Below, piece after piece: positions 16,969 through 24,815 of a DNA stretch of 64,000 nt. The position numbers and the translations under genes are program-made. Each line of letters starts with the position of its first letter. Within the stretch, counting starts at the first letter, position 1. The stretch covers positions 62,001-126,000 of the forward strand of contig CAMYYI010000001.1 in assembly GCA_947303465.1 (NCBI GenBank). The letters run 5' to 3'. Under the pieces are notes generated by a model, which saw only the letters and a program-made list of their open reading frames with translations, was not told the DNA's origin and searched no databases. The DNA comes from an uncultured Bacteroidales bacterium. Its GTDB lineage: Bacteria; Bacteroidota; Bacteroidia; Bacteroidales; UBA932.

Positions 16969-17445
16969 ATGAAAAAGACCATTCTCCTGGCGGCGGCCGC
17001 CCTCTTGCTGATCCTGACCTCCTGCGACAAGTGGGGATATACAGCCCAATACTCTTTCAACGTTTCTGACAAACTGGAAACGAAAGCCATTCTGAACAGC
17101 GCAGATGAATCCGGAATAGATATCACGTGGGAAGAAGGAGACGAGATTTCCGTTTCCGTAGAAGTCTATGCGGATAAAGTTATGATGCCCATCAGCACCG
17201 CGAGCGGTAAACTCGTTTATGAAAACGGGGACTGGACAACGTACGTGGCAAAGGGCCGTTCCTATACAAAAGCCGAATATATCTCGGTGAATTCCACAAC
17301 CTTGAACTGCAAAGTCAGGATGAGATACCTCTGCCTCAACGGAGATCTGGCACATGGCGACCCCAACGCCTTTGACGCAGAGTGGGTACGTACTTATCCT
17401 TTCGCCGAAGGAGCGCAATCAATTCTGATAACTCTCCCTTTCTAG
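16969..17445 (+). CDS. Short fimbrillin-like lipoprotein
   Basis: The 158-residue product has the signal LLLILTSC and then the fimbrillin N-terminal pattern ETKAILN...ITWEEGDEISVSVEV. It ends after this first domain (AQSILITLPF), so it looks like a truncated relative of the large fimbrillin-like proteins elsewhere in the window. Unlike those it is not preceded by a Y-x-x-P peptide gene. The frame is intact and ends at a terminator, so it may be functional as a single-domain protein. Confidence 0.68.
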   Translation: MKKTILLAAAALLLILTSCDKWGYTAQYSFNVSDKLETKAILNSADESGIDITWEEGDEISVSVEVYADKVMMPISTASGKLVYENGDWTTYVAKGRSYTKAEYISVNSTTLNCKVRMRYLCLNGDLAHGDPNAFDAEWVRTYPFAEGAQSILITLPF

Positions 17446-17471
17446 TATTTGCATCATAACAGTACCTTACA

Positions 17472-17503
17472 AAACGCCCCGCATCTCTCGACGCGGGGCG
17501 TTT
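17472..17503 (+). terminator. Rho-independent terminator after the short lipoprotein
   Basis: AAACGCCCCGC pairs with GCGGGGCGTTT, an 11-base perfect stem with a 10-base loop. It is part of a 46-base exact repeat (17474-17519 and 21532-21577). Confidence 0.75.
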
Positions 17504-17519
17504 GCAATTCTAACCTAAA
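17474..17519. repeat. 46-base exact repeat, copy 1
   Basis: Identical to 21532-21577 along 46 bases, covering the terminator hairpin and the following TTTGCAATTCTAACCTAAA. Confidence 0.85.
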
Positions 17520-17681
17520 ATGTTGCTTCACTACTGTATTTTATTAATAGTGAGCCAATTAGGCGCTATGCGGCGTTTTTATTGCGAAAGATTTGCGAAG
17601 GATTTGTATAAAAACAACCATAGCTGTTCCTGAGTTCCGTCAAGAGATCGAAGATAAATAGTTTACGCTGGTTTCTAAAAA

Positions 17682-17714
17682 TTGCGGGAAAGTTCCAGCA
17701 ATTTTTATATATTT
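17682..17714 (+). promoter_or_regulatory. Promoter of the AAA/DUF4143 ATPase gene
   Basis: TTG (17682-17684) and TATATTTG (17707-17714) are 22 bases apart. The -7 box ends 26 bases before the ATG at 17741. Confidence 0.58.
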
Positions 17715-17740
17715 GTGCCGAATAAATACCGCAACTCGCC

Positions 17741-18913
17741 ATGCAAGCACTTTACGACCAATTCAACCAGCTCCTGGAACTTACTCCGATGAACTTCTTC
17801 CGGGAGCAGCATAATATCATCAACTGGAACGTCCGCATCCTCGGCATCCTGGGTCAGAAGGGGGTGGGAAAGTCCACCCTTATCCTACAGCACATCAAGC
17901 TACAAGGGAACAAGGATGAGTCCCTTTATGTTGTTGCCGATGATATTTACTTCAGCGCTCATACGCTGCTGGAAACCGCGAAGGCGTTCTTTGCACGAGG
18001 CGGCAAATACCTGTACATAGATGAGATTCACAAATACCAGGACTGGAGCCGCGAAATCAAGAATATCTATGACAGCCTGCCACTCCTGCACATCGTATAT
18101 TCAGGCAGTTCCCTACTTGACCTGAAAGATGGCGGAGCCGACCTTAGCCGCCGCGTCATCGAATACCATCTTCCGGTCTGGTCATTCCGTGAGTATCTTA
18201 ACCTCCGCAACGGCTGGTCATTGGAAAGCGCTTCGCTGGATGATATTTTGAAGGGTAATGTTGATTTCCCTTTCGGCCCGGAGCGTCCGCTCAAATACTT
18301 CGATGATTATATGAAAAAAGGGTGCTATCCGTTCTCGCTGGAGCCCGAATTCGAGACCCGCCTTCGCCAGGTCATCAACACCACAGTCGAGGTGGATATT
18401 CCCAAGTATGCCAAGATGACCATCGCTGCCACCCAGAAGCTCAAGAAGTTCATGTACTACATCTCCAAAAGCGTCCCGGTAAAAATCAACTTCTCAGACA
18501 TGGCAAGAGATCTGGAATTGGATCGTGACGAACTGCCCAAGTATTTGGAGCATCTTGAGAAGGCAGAGCTGGTTTCAGTCCTGCGTATGAAGGCTAACGG
18601 CGATGCCATCCTCCGCAAAATGGACAAGCTCTACCTCCATAATCCCAATATGGCGTATATCCTTTCAGGGGAACAGCCAAACACCGGAAACAGTCGCGAG
18701 ACCATCTTCTTCTGCTGGACCAAACAAAAGTTCGAGACCTTGGAGTCTCCCGTATCCGACTTCGAAATCGATGGCAAGACCTTCGAAGTTGGAGGTCGAA
18801 AAAAGGGAAAGAAACAGATTGAAGACATCCAGGATGGATATGTGGTCAAAGACGATATAGAATACGTCCACGACAACCAAGTGCCTTTATGGATGTTCGG
18901 GTTCCTGTATTGA
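17741..18913 (+). CDS. AAA_14/DUF4143 ATPase
   Basis: The 390-residue protein has Walker A GQKGVGKST (about residue 47), Walker B KYLYIDEIHKY, a sensor SGSSLLDL, then a winged-helix region and a C-terminal DUF4143 part. Its EIDGKTFEVGGRKKGKKQI resembles the degenerate PD-(D/E)XK nuclease core of this group. The family is abundant in Bacteroidales in variable copy number; its role is not established, with links to mobile DNA and defence suggested but unproven. Length is normal and the frame intact. It stands alone in an accessory region. Confidence 0.82.
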   Translation: MQALYDQFNQLLELTPMNFFREQHNIINWNVRILGILGQKGVGKSTLILQHIKLQGNKDESLYVVADDIYFSAHTLLETAKAFFARGGKYLYIDEIHKYQDWSREIKNIYDSLPLLHIVYSGSSLLDLKDGGADLSRRVIEYHLPVWSFREYLNLRNGWSLESASLDDILKGNVDFPFGPERPLKYFDDYMKKGCYPFSLEPEFETRLRQVINTTVEVDIPKYAKMTIAATQKLKKFMYYISKSVPVKINFSDMARDLELDRDELPKYLEHLEKAELVSVLRMKANGDAILRKMDKLYLHNPNMAYILSGEQPNTGNSRETIFFCWTKQKFETLESPVSDFEIDGKTFEVGGRKKGKKQIEDIQDGYVVKDDIEYVHDNQVPLWMFGFLY

Positions 18914-18968
18914 ATTTGACGGCCTGCGGCCGTAATTCGCCGGGCTTCGCCCAAGAATTGATGGTTTG

Positions 18969-19022
18969 ACGCCGGACGCATACGCATCCGGCTCCGTCAT
19001 GCCCGGCACGAGACCGGGCATC
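18969..19022. repeat. REP-like palindromic element after the ATPase gene
   Basis: Two adjacent hairpins: GCCGGACGCATACGCATCCGGC (18971-18992 region) and ATGCCCGG-n7-CCGGGCAT (18999-19020), within the text CTCCGTCATGCCCGGCACGAG. The GTCATnCC core recurs in other palindromic elements of the window. It lies between converging genes and may also serve as a terminator. Confidence 0.55.
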
Positions 19023-19026
19023 TCGT

Positions 19027-21318
19027 TTATTCTGAGACAGGACGGACCGAGAACCCGAAGAAGCGGTAGAGGTCGATGCTCCTGTTGACATCGTCGGAAT
19101 TGAAGTAGACGTACCACGCGCCGTTCGGGTTGTCCGTATTGAGGGACGAAGACCAGTAGTAGCCGCAGGACCCCGCATTGTAAAGGTACGTGAAGTACCG
19201 GCGGCCTGCGGCGGGAAGGAATATACTGTTGCTGTTTGTCTTACTGGTGACGCGGCGGCCGTTCACACCGTTCTGCGTTGTCCAAGTCCAAGTGCAATTC
19301 TCCCGTAGTTCAGTCCATTCGGCATCCGTCGGCATACGCCAACTGCCGCCACAATTGATGTGGGCAGCGTCGTCGTCAAGGTCCAGAGTGGTTTTGTTAT
19401 CCATCGGCCCGGCACTGTCCCAGCATGAACTATCAGTACAATACTTCGTCAGCTTACCGAGAGCGCCGTTGCACCATTTGTAGGTGGACCAATCATATAC
19501 TTCTTTCGGCACAGTCTCTCCCCAGGCGAAGTAATCACCATATTCCTCAGGAGCTGACGCACCGACATTCCAAGAAGCCCACTTCAACCCGGAAGGCAGA
19601 CCCAGGTCAACAGCCTGCGGCTTCGGCGCTTCTGTCACACTCACCTCGCAGGCACCCGTGGTGGCGGCATCGGCAGAATATGCAGTAATTGTGGCTTTGC
19701 CTATGGATACTGCCGTCACCTTGCCGGAGGCATCGACAGTGGCGATGGAGTCGTCAGAAGATGACCAGGTCAGGCCCTTGTATGTGGCGGTGCTCGGGGA
19801 TACCGTGGCGGACAGAGTTGTGGTCCTGCCGGCAATCAGGTCCAGCGTATGGGGTATTTCGATGCTTGCAACGGGAACTATGGCGCCTTGGACCGGGCGG
19901 ATGCCAAGGCCGAAGTACCTATAGCAGTTGCCGCTCTTGATGTACGAGGAACTGAAGTAAGGAGATAACGAATAATACGACTGTTCTGCAGAGATAGAAG
20001 ATGACCAATAGTTGCCCACTGTTCCCGCATCGCTGACTGACGATCCGTTATTCATACCGTTTGCTGGAAGGAAGATGGAGTTGCCGTTGGTCTTGCTGGC
20101 TACACGATACCCGTACACCCCGTTCCGGCTAATCCAGCTCCAGTTACATTTGTTCATCAGCTCCTGTACCTCTTCTGCGGAAGGCATACGCCAATCGCCG
20201 CCCCATGCTGCATGTGCTGCATCGTCCGCCAGGTCAAGGACGCTCTTGTGATCAACGGCGCCATATTCGGAATCCAGCACGTATTTGGAGAAGGGGCCGT
20301 TCTTGCCAGAACCTTGCTGGTAGGCGTAATTCGACCACTTGTATTCATCCTTGGGTGCGGTCTCGCCCCAGGCGAAGTAGTTTCCGTACTCCTCAGGCTC
20401 CGTTGCACCGAGGTTGTACCGGGCCCACTTGACGCTCAGGCCCAGGTCAACAGCAACAGGCAGTGCCTCGGTAATCCAACCCTGCGCGTTGCCGAGGGCA
20501 AGGATCCGGCCGGTTCCGGCATCGGTCGCGGCTTTGACTTCGTTTCCGGTCTTCTTTACCGCAATCAGCTCGCCGCCGGCGTCATAACACTCCACGGTGA
20601 TTCCGGCGCTGAACACCACAGGCAGGATGGATACATAGAAGTCCACTTCCGCGCCGTCGGTCTGAACAGATACGGACTTGCCGCCGGACGACGCAGGCTG
20701 AGCGGAGACGGTTCCTCCGGCATACGCTATCTTCAAGGCGCCGTTGCCGCCGCTCGTGAGTGTTTCGTTGTTGTTGCCGTATATCACGAACCTCCGCACC
20801 TTGGCGGTGCCCTTGAAGATCAGGATGGAAGATATGTTATGGAAGCGAAGCTCCGGGTTCTCTATGTCATCCGAGAATGCGGCGCACAAGTGGGCCTGGG
20901 AGAAGGTCGTATAGCTCTGGCTGTCCTTAACAGGAGAGTTCACGTACATAAGCGTCTCCGAACTGGAGGCGCTGGTCAGCTGCGAGGCTCCGTACACGGC
21001 GTTTATAAACTCGTCCGAGCGGCCGCGGGGGATCTCCACGCTGGCGTTGTTGCCGCCAATGCTGACGGCCGCGCTTGCCGGAGAGGACTGGGCGGATTCG
21101 GTGTAATACTTTATTGCGTCTCCTTCGCACCAGCTTACCAAGCGCGTGCTTCCGGTGCCGGAAATGTCTGTCTTGGTGGGCTGGTCTATGGTGAGACTGT
21201 ATTTGCGCACGTTTGCTGGAATGGATTCCGTGCAGATTTCTTGTGTGCAGGAAGCCGCGAGCAATGCAAATGCGGCGGGGACGATTACTCTGAACAGATT
21301 CTTCATACTTTTCATCAT
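19027..21318 (-). CDS. Lipoprotein with two FISUMP domains joined by a Big_2 domain
   Basis: The 763-residue product has the lipobox LLAASC. Residues about 30-280 are fimbrillin-like (PTKTDISG...SWCEGDAIKYY). Two copies of the 'Fibrobacter succinogenes major paralogous' domain follow, at about 285-475 and 575-763; both have AVDLGL, KWA, EEYGxYFAWGET, GGxWRMPxxxE, NSIFLPAxG, YWSSS and RPV. Between them (about 480-565) is a Big_2 domain (SSDDSIATVDASGKVTAVS). Surface exposure is likely. The ATG directly follows the TAA stop of peptide 4 with no gap, so the two are translationally coupled. Confidence 0.84.
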   Translation of the reverse strand: MMKSMKNLFRVIVPAAFALLAASCTQEICTESIPANVRKYSLTIDQPTKTDISGTGSTRLVSWCEGDAIKYYTESAQSSPASAAVSIGGNNASVEIPRGRSDEFINAVYGASQLTSASSSETLMYVNSPVKDSQSYTTFSQAHLCAAFSDDIENPELRFHNISSILIFKGTAKVRRFVIYGNNNETLTSGGNGALKIAYAGGTVSAQPASSGGKSVSVQTDGAEVDFYVSILPVVFSAGITVECYDAGGELIAVKKTGNEVKAATDAGTGRILALGNAQGWITEALPVAVDLGLSVKWARYNLGATEPEEYGNYFAWGETAPKDEYKWSNYAYQQGSGKNGPFSKYVLDSEYGAVDHKSVLDLADDAAHAAWGGDWRMPSAEEVQELMNKCNWSWISRNGVYGYRVASKTNGNSIFLPANGMNNGSSVSDAGTVGNYWSSSISAEQSYYSLSPYFSSSYIKSGNCYRYFGLGIRPVQGAIVPVASIEIPHTLDLIAGRTTTLSATVSPSTATYKGLTWSSSDDSIATVDASGKVTAVSIGKATITAYSADAATTGACEVSVTEAPKPQAVDLGLPSGLKWASWNVGASAPEEYGDYFAWGETVPKEVYDWSTYKWCNGALGKLTKYCTDSSCWDSAGPMDNKTTLDLDDDAAHINCGGSWRMPTDAEWTELRENCTWTWTTQNGVNGRRVTSKTNSNSIFLPAAGRRYFTYLYNAGSCGYYWSSSLNTDNPNGAWYVYFNSDDVNRSIDLYRFFGFSVRPVSE

Positions 21319-21447
21319 TTACCAGTTAATCTCTTCGTAATCGTAATCATCGATTCCGGAACTGTAACTGTCGCAAATCAGATCCAGAGAGTCGAGAGTG
21401 CTCCATTCTGTCCTGGGAGCTATATACAAGCATTGCTTCTTTCTCAT
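21319..21447 (-). CDS. Small Y-x-x-P peptide 4, upstream of FISUMP lipoprotein
   Basis: Read directly from the minus strand. The 42-residue product starts MRKKQCLYIAPRTEWSTLD and ends in a very acidic, aromatic tail (DDYDYEEINW). It shares with the other four a basic start, tyrosine-x-x-proline, a short hydrophobic middle (LDLICDS) and a Trp at the end. It has two cysteines. Its stop codon touches the start codon of the lipoprotein. The -7 box lies 24 bases upstream of its ATG. Confidence 0.7.
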   Translation of the reverse strand: MRKKQCLYIAPRTEWSTLDSLDLICDSYSSGIDDYDYEEINW

Positions 21448-21470
21448 TTGGCGTAAGATAACTATTCAGG

Positions 21471-21500
21471 CAAATTTACGAATTAATAATGAAGATGCAA
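21471..21500 (-). promoter_or_regulatory. Promoter of peptide 4-lipoprotein operon
   Basis: On the minus strand TTTG (TTG at 21498-21500) precedes TAAATTTG (21471-21478) by 19 bases, matching both consensus boxes. Confidence 0.65.
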
Positions 21501-21531
21501 AGCAAGCACACCGGGTAAACCGCCATACAAC

Positions 21532-21577
21532 ACGCCCCGCATCTCTCGACGCGGGGCGTTTGCAATTCTAACCTAAA
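21532..21577. repeat. 46-base exact repeat, copy 2, with a gene-start stub
   Basis: Identical to 17474-17519. Here the repeat continues as TTTAACCTATGAAAAAACTATTCGGTTAA, an ATG with a Lys-Lys-Leu-Phe start typical of exported Bacteroidales proteins that stops after six codons. It looks like the decapitated leader of a lost gene. Confidence 0.75.
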
Positions 21578-21641
21578 TTTAACCTATGAAAAAACTATTC
21601 GGTTAATGGTTATTGCAAGAGGTGTGCCAAACCTGGCAGAA

Positions 21642-22340
21642 TCAGTTAAGTTCTTCGTCGTATTTGACGGAAATTATCTGCACGGGCTCCAGGGGAAGGC
21701 CGCGGCCGTCGGTGGCGACTGCAGCAATCTTGTCTATGACCGCAAAACCGTCTATGGTCTCGCCGAAGATGGTGTATTCACCGTCGAGGTGGCGGCAGCC
21801 GTCCTCGCTTTGGACGATATAGAACTGGGAACCGCTGGACTCCTTCATGGGGTTGGCCATATCGCCCTTGCGGGCGGCGGCGAGGGCGCCCTTCTTGTGG
21901 TGATGTCCCTCCACAATCTCTGCGGGAATCTGGTAGCCGGGGCCGCCGGTGCCGAATTTGGCCTGATTCTCTATGTTCTTCGTGAGAGGATCGCCGCCCT
22001 GGATCATGAAGTCGCGGATGACGCGGTGGAAGAGAAGTCCGTCGAAGTAGCCGTCGAAAGCCAGCTTGGCAAAGTTCTCACGATGCTTGGGGGTATCGGC
22101 ATAGAGCCGTACCTTGATGGTGCCGAGGCTGGTCTGGATGTCGAAAACGGGCTCGGCCGGCATTGCTGCAATTTTTTCCATTGTACTGAGTTGTGGTTGA
22201 GCTTGGGCGGTAGAATCTGCAACGGCCTCGACCTCTGCGGTCTCGGCAGAATCTGCTTTCTTTCCCTTTCCGCCCTGATTGCCGCATCCCGCCATCAACA
22301 GCAGGGACGCAACACAAATAATAAACAGAATCTTTTTCAT
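21642..22340 (-). CDS. Cyclophilin-type peptidyl-prolyl isomerase, lipoprotein
   Basis: The ATG at 22340 gives MKKILFIICVASLLLMAGC, a lipoprotein signal; the in-frame start 27 bases upstream would overlap the terminator region. The 232-residue product has a Glu/Ala linker, then a cyclophilin domain: TSLGTIKVRLY, ENFAKLA, FHRVIRDFMIQGGDP (catalytic Arg), GSQFYIV and FGETIDGF. It should catalyse proline cis-trans isomerisation during folding of exported proteins, anchored in a membrane. It stands just downstream of tRNA-Gln and its terminator. Confidence 0.88.
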   Translation of the reverse strand: MKKILFIICVASLLLMAGCGNQGGKGKKADSAETAEVEAVADSTAQAQPQLSTMEKIAAMPAEPVFDIQTSLGTIKVRLYADTPKHRENFAKLAFDGYFDGLLFHRVIRDFMIQGGDPLTKNIENQAKFGTGGPGYQIPAEIVEGHHHKKGALAAARKGDMANPMKESSGSQFYIVQSEDGCRHLDGEYTIFGETIDGFAVIDKIAAVATDGRGLPLEPVQIISVKYDEELN

Positions 22341-22368
22341 AGATACAAAGTTAATGAATTCCCACAAT

Positions 22369-22418
22369 ATCTCAACAAAAAACCAGCTAGCGGGCGCTAA
22401 CTGGTTTTTTGTTGAGAT
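22369..22418 (-). terminator. Long hairpin terminator of tRNA-Gln
   Basis: Arms of 24 bases (22369-22392 and 22395-22418 with one mismatch) flank a tiny loop. The lower-coordinate side on the minus strand carries TGGTTTTTT. The right arm includes the last seven bases of the tRNA. Confidence 0.72.
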
Positions 22419-22482
22419 AGAAGGACTCGAACCCTCACTGACAGAGCCAGAATCTGTAGTGCTACCATTACACCATATCTCA
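22412..22482 (-). tRNA. tRNA-Gln (anticodon CTG)
   Basis: On the minus strand the acceptor TGAGATA pairs with TATCTCA, the anticodon arm is ACAGA-TTCTGGC-TCTGT with CTG at positions 34-36, and the T arm is GAGGG-TTCGAGT-CCTTC. The gene is 71 bases with no encoded CCA. CTG reads the glutamine codon CAG. Confidence 0.88.
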
Positions 22483-22526
22483 ATAATGGGACTGCAAAGG
22501 TAATACTCTTTTGATAAAATGCAAAA

Positions 22527-23006
22527 TTATTTTTTGCAAAGCATCGCTATCGCCCATACCTCGCAGCCTTCACCCCTGCCCACGAAGCCAAGACGCTCGG
22601 TGGTAGTGGCCTTAACGCTTACCAGAGAAACGTCCACCTCCATAACGGAAGCGAGGCATTCGCGCATAGCGGGCACATAGCGTGCTATCTTTGGTGCCTG
22701 GAGGGCGATGGTGATGTCGGCATTTGCCAGCTCCCAGCCCTGCTCATGCACGAGCTTCATCACCCGCGCCAGCAGGATCTTGCTGTCTATGCCGGCAAAC
22801 TCGTCGGAAGTGTCCGGGAAGAGGTGCCCGATGTCGCCCAGGGCAAGGGCGCCAAGCAGCGCGTCGCACAGGGCGTGAATGGCCACGTCGCCGTCTGAAT
22901 GGGCCACAAAGCCAACGGCAGACTCCACTCGGAGACCGCAGAGCCACATTGGAAGCCCTTCACGGAGTTGATGGACGTCGTATCCTTGACCGATTCTGAA
23001 TGACAT
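22527..23006 (-). CDS. ispF: 2-C-methyl-D-erythritol 2,4-cyclodiphosphate synthase
   Basis: The 159-residue protein has the usual length. It starts MSFRIGQGYDVHQL, with the metal-binding Asp and His of GYDVH, and continues with AHSDGDVAIHALCDALLGA (second metal ligand), FPDTSDEFAGIDS, and the C-terminal signature VKATTTERLGFVGRGEG. It forms the cyclic diphosphate intermediate of the non-mevalonate isoprenoid pathway in the cytoplasm, as a trimer. It lies downstream of rnfA with a repeat in between, so it may be transcribed separately. Confidence 0.95.
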   Translation of the reverse strand: MSFRIGQGYDVHQLREGLPMWLCGLRVESAVGFVAHSDGDVAIHALCDALLGALALGDIGHLFPDTSDEFAGIDSKILLARVMKLVHEQGWELANADITIALQAPKIARYVPAMRECLASVMEVDVSLVSVKATTTERLGFVGRGEGCEVWAIAMLCKK

Positions 23007-23075
23007 ATAGATTTTTCGACTCGCTTCGCTAGCTCAAAATGACAACATAATCAAAATGACAAAAGCGATTGCAAT
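23007..23075. repeat. REP-like element between rnfA and ispF
   Basis: The text TTCGACTCGCTTCGCTAGCTCAAAATGACAA is followed by a second ATCAAAATGACAA. The GACTCGCTTCGC...AAATGACA layout resembles repeated intergenic elements common in Bacteroidales drafts and shares the ATGACA end with other elements in this window. Confidence 0.5.
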
Positions 23076-23082
23076 GACAGAA

Positions 23083-23682
23083 CTATACTATTCCGGAAAA
23101 GCCGAGGAACGCAAGAGCCATGATACCCACGGTAATGAAAGCGATAGGCAGACCCTTGAACGCCTCGGGCACATTGCTGCGGGAAAGCTGCTCCCGGATA
23201 CCTGCAAAGAGAATCATGGCAAGGCCGTAACCCAGCGAGGTGGCTAGAGCATAGACCGTAGCCTCCCCAAGGTTCAGCATATGGGCGGCATCGCCAAAGG
23301 TGAACTCCTTGGTAACCACGTTGATAGCCACACCGAGAACGGCACAGTTCGTGGTAATCAGGGGGAGGAAGATGCCCAGGGCCTGATAAAGCGAGGGGCT
23401 GATCTTCTTGAGCACTATCTCCACCATCTGCACCAGGGCCGCGATAACCAGAATGAACGCAATGGTCTGCAGGAAAGTAAGCCCCAGGGGCACCAGGAAG
23501 AACTTGTTGATGAGGTAAGTCACAACCGTTGCCAGGGTTATCACAAAGCATACAGCCCCGGACATACCGGTAGCGGTGGAAAGCTTGTTGGAGACCCCCA
23601 TGAAAGGGCACACGCCCAGGAACTGGGCAAGCACGATGTTGTTGACGAAAATCGCCGATACGATAATGAGCAAGAATTCCAT
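23083..23682 (-). CDS. rnfA: Rnf complex subunit A
   Basis: A 199-residue integral membrane protein with about six transmembrane helices. Signature stretches are FVNNIVLAQFLGVCPFMG, with the conserved cysteine for an intramembrane iron-sulfur centre, and LGIFLPLITTNCAVLGVA, carrying the second one. RnfA and RnfE together form the central channel of the Rnf complex, which couples ferredoxin-NAD+ electron transfer to Na+ or H+ transport. It is last in the rnfBCDGEA series, 2 bases after rnfE. Confidence 0.93.
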   Translation of the reverse strand: MEFLLIIVSAIFVNNIVLAQFLGVCPFMGVSNKLSTATGMSGAVCFVITLATVVTYLINKFFLVPLGLTFLQTIAFILVIAALVQMVEIVLKKISPSLYQALGIFLPLITTNCAVLGVAINVVTKEFTFGDAAHMLNLGEATVYALATSLGYGLAMILFAGIREQLSRSNVPEAFKGLPIAFITVGIMALAFLGFSGIV

Positions 23683-23684
23683 AA

Positions 23685-24266
23685 TTACCTCTTGGCTAAT
23701 TTGTTAAACAACACCATAAGATATCCGAGCACGAGGAATGCGCCCGGGGCCATCACGAAGGCCAGCATGCCGTCGCCGGCAATGAACTTCCAGCCGAATA
23801 CGGAGCCGCTGCCAAGCACCTCACGCACAATACCGATAACGGTAAGAGTAAGCGTAAATCCAACCCCTATCCCTATGCCGTCAAGTGCAGAATCCACCAC
23901 GGAATTCTTGCTGGCGAAGGCCTCGGCACGACCCAGCACTATGCAGTTCACGACAATCAGGGGAATAAACAGACCCAGAGTCTCGTAAACATCCGGAGTA
24001 TATGCCTGCATGAGCAGCTGCAGCAGCGTAACAAAGGTGGCTATCACCACTATATACACGGGAATGTGCACCTTATCGGGCACCACCGGCGCAATGAGGG
24101 AAATGACTATGTTACTGAGGATGAGCACGAACATGGTCGCAAGCCCCATCTCCAGGCCGTTCATGGCGGAAGTGGTTGTAGCCAGAGTAGGGCACATGCC
24201 CAGCACCAGCACGAAAGTGGGATTCTCCTTGAGAAGCCCCTTGGTAATCAGACCTAACTTACTCAT
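23685..24266 (-). CDS. rnfE: Rnf complex subunit E
   Basis: A 193-residue membrane protein homologous to RnfA, with ENPTFVLVLGMCPTLATTTSA and ETLGLFIPLIVVNCIVLGRAEAFAS carrying the paired cysteines. The N-terminus overlaps rnfG by 8 bases. The Glu in GRAEAFA, where RnfA has Gly-Val-Ala, distinguishes RnfE from RnfA. It is a core membrane subunit of the ion-translocating ferredoxin:NAD+ oxidoreductase. Confidence 0.92.
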   Translation of the reverse strand: MSKLGLITKGLLKENPTFVLVLGMCPTLATTTSAMNGLEMGLATMFVLILSNIVISLIAPVVPDKVHIPVYIVVIATFVTLLQLLMQAYTPDVYETLGLFIPLIVVNCIVLGRAEAFASKNSVVDSALDGIGIGVGFTLTLTVIGIVREVLGSGSVFGWKFIAGDGMLAFVMAPGAFLVLGYLMVLFNKLAKR

Positions 24267-24813
24267 TTTCCGTCAGTTTTGAATAAACCGCAACAGCATT
24301 GGAAACAGCCTTGGCGTATGCACGGGAAGTAATGGTTGAAGCCGTGATGGCATCTACCTCTCCACCATCCTTACGCACCTCCAGGCGCTTTGCAGCAGGA
24401 TCCCAGCCCTTGAACTGGTCTATAAAAGATTCGTCCGTAGTACATTTGGCCCCGAGGCCCGGAGTCTCGCTGTGAGACAGCACTACGGTGTTCATTATGA
24501 GTCCGTCCTCGGATATTCCCACCATCAGGGAGAGCGGGCCGCCGAAGCCGTCGACCGTGCTTATCACGGCGTAACCGGTACCCGGCACCCTGTAGTAAGT
24601 GTAATCTATTCCGTCAACGCTGACCTTCTCCAGTGAAGGCTGCTCCGAGAAACCGGGCAGCACCCTTGCTATGGAGGCGGCAACCTTGGCCTCTTCTGCC
24701 TTGCGTATGGGCTCTGCAGTAACGGCGTACACGCCGCCAAGCAGCGCCGAGCAAACCAGGCACACAACGGTCAGGCTCAGAGCCATGTTCTTGAGATTCG
24801 ATTCAGCAGCCAT
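24259..24813 (-). CDS. rnfG: Rnf complex subunit G (FMN-binding)
   Basis: The 184-residue protein has an N-terminal transmembrane helix (MALSLTVVCLVCSALLGGVYAV) and a periplasmic FMN-binding domain. The covalent attachment Thr is in DAITASTITSRAYAKAV; the usual SGAT motif is changed to TAST but the Thr is kept. SHSETPGLGAKC is also typical. It passes electrons across the membrane within Rnf. It lies 2 bases after rnfD and overlaps rnfE. Confidence 0.9.
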   Translation of the reverse strand: MAAESNLKNMALSLTVVCLVCSALLGGVYAVTAEPIRKAEEAKVAASIARVLPGFSEQPSLEKVSVDGIDYTYYRVPGTGYAVISTVDGFGGPLSLMVGISEDGLIMNTVVLSHSETPGLGAKCTTDESFIDQFKGWDPAAKRLEVRKDGGEVDAITASTITSRAYAKAVSNAVAVYSKLTENE

Positions 24814-24815
24814 GA

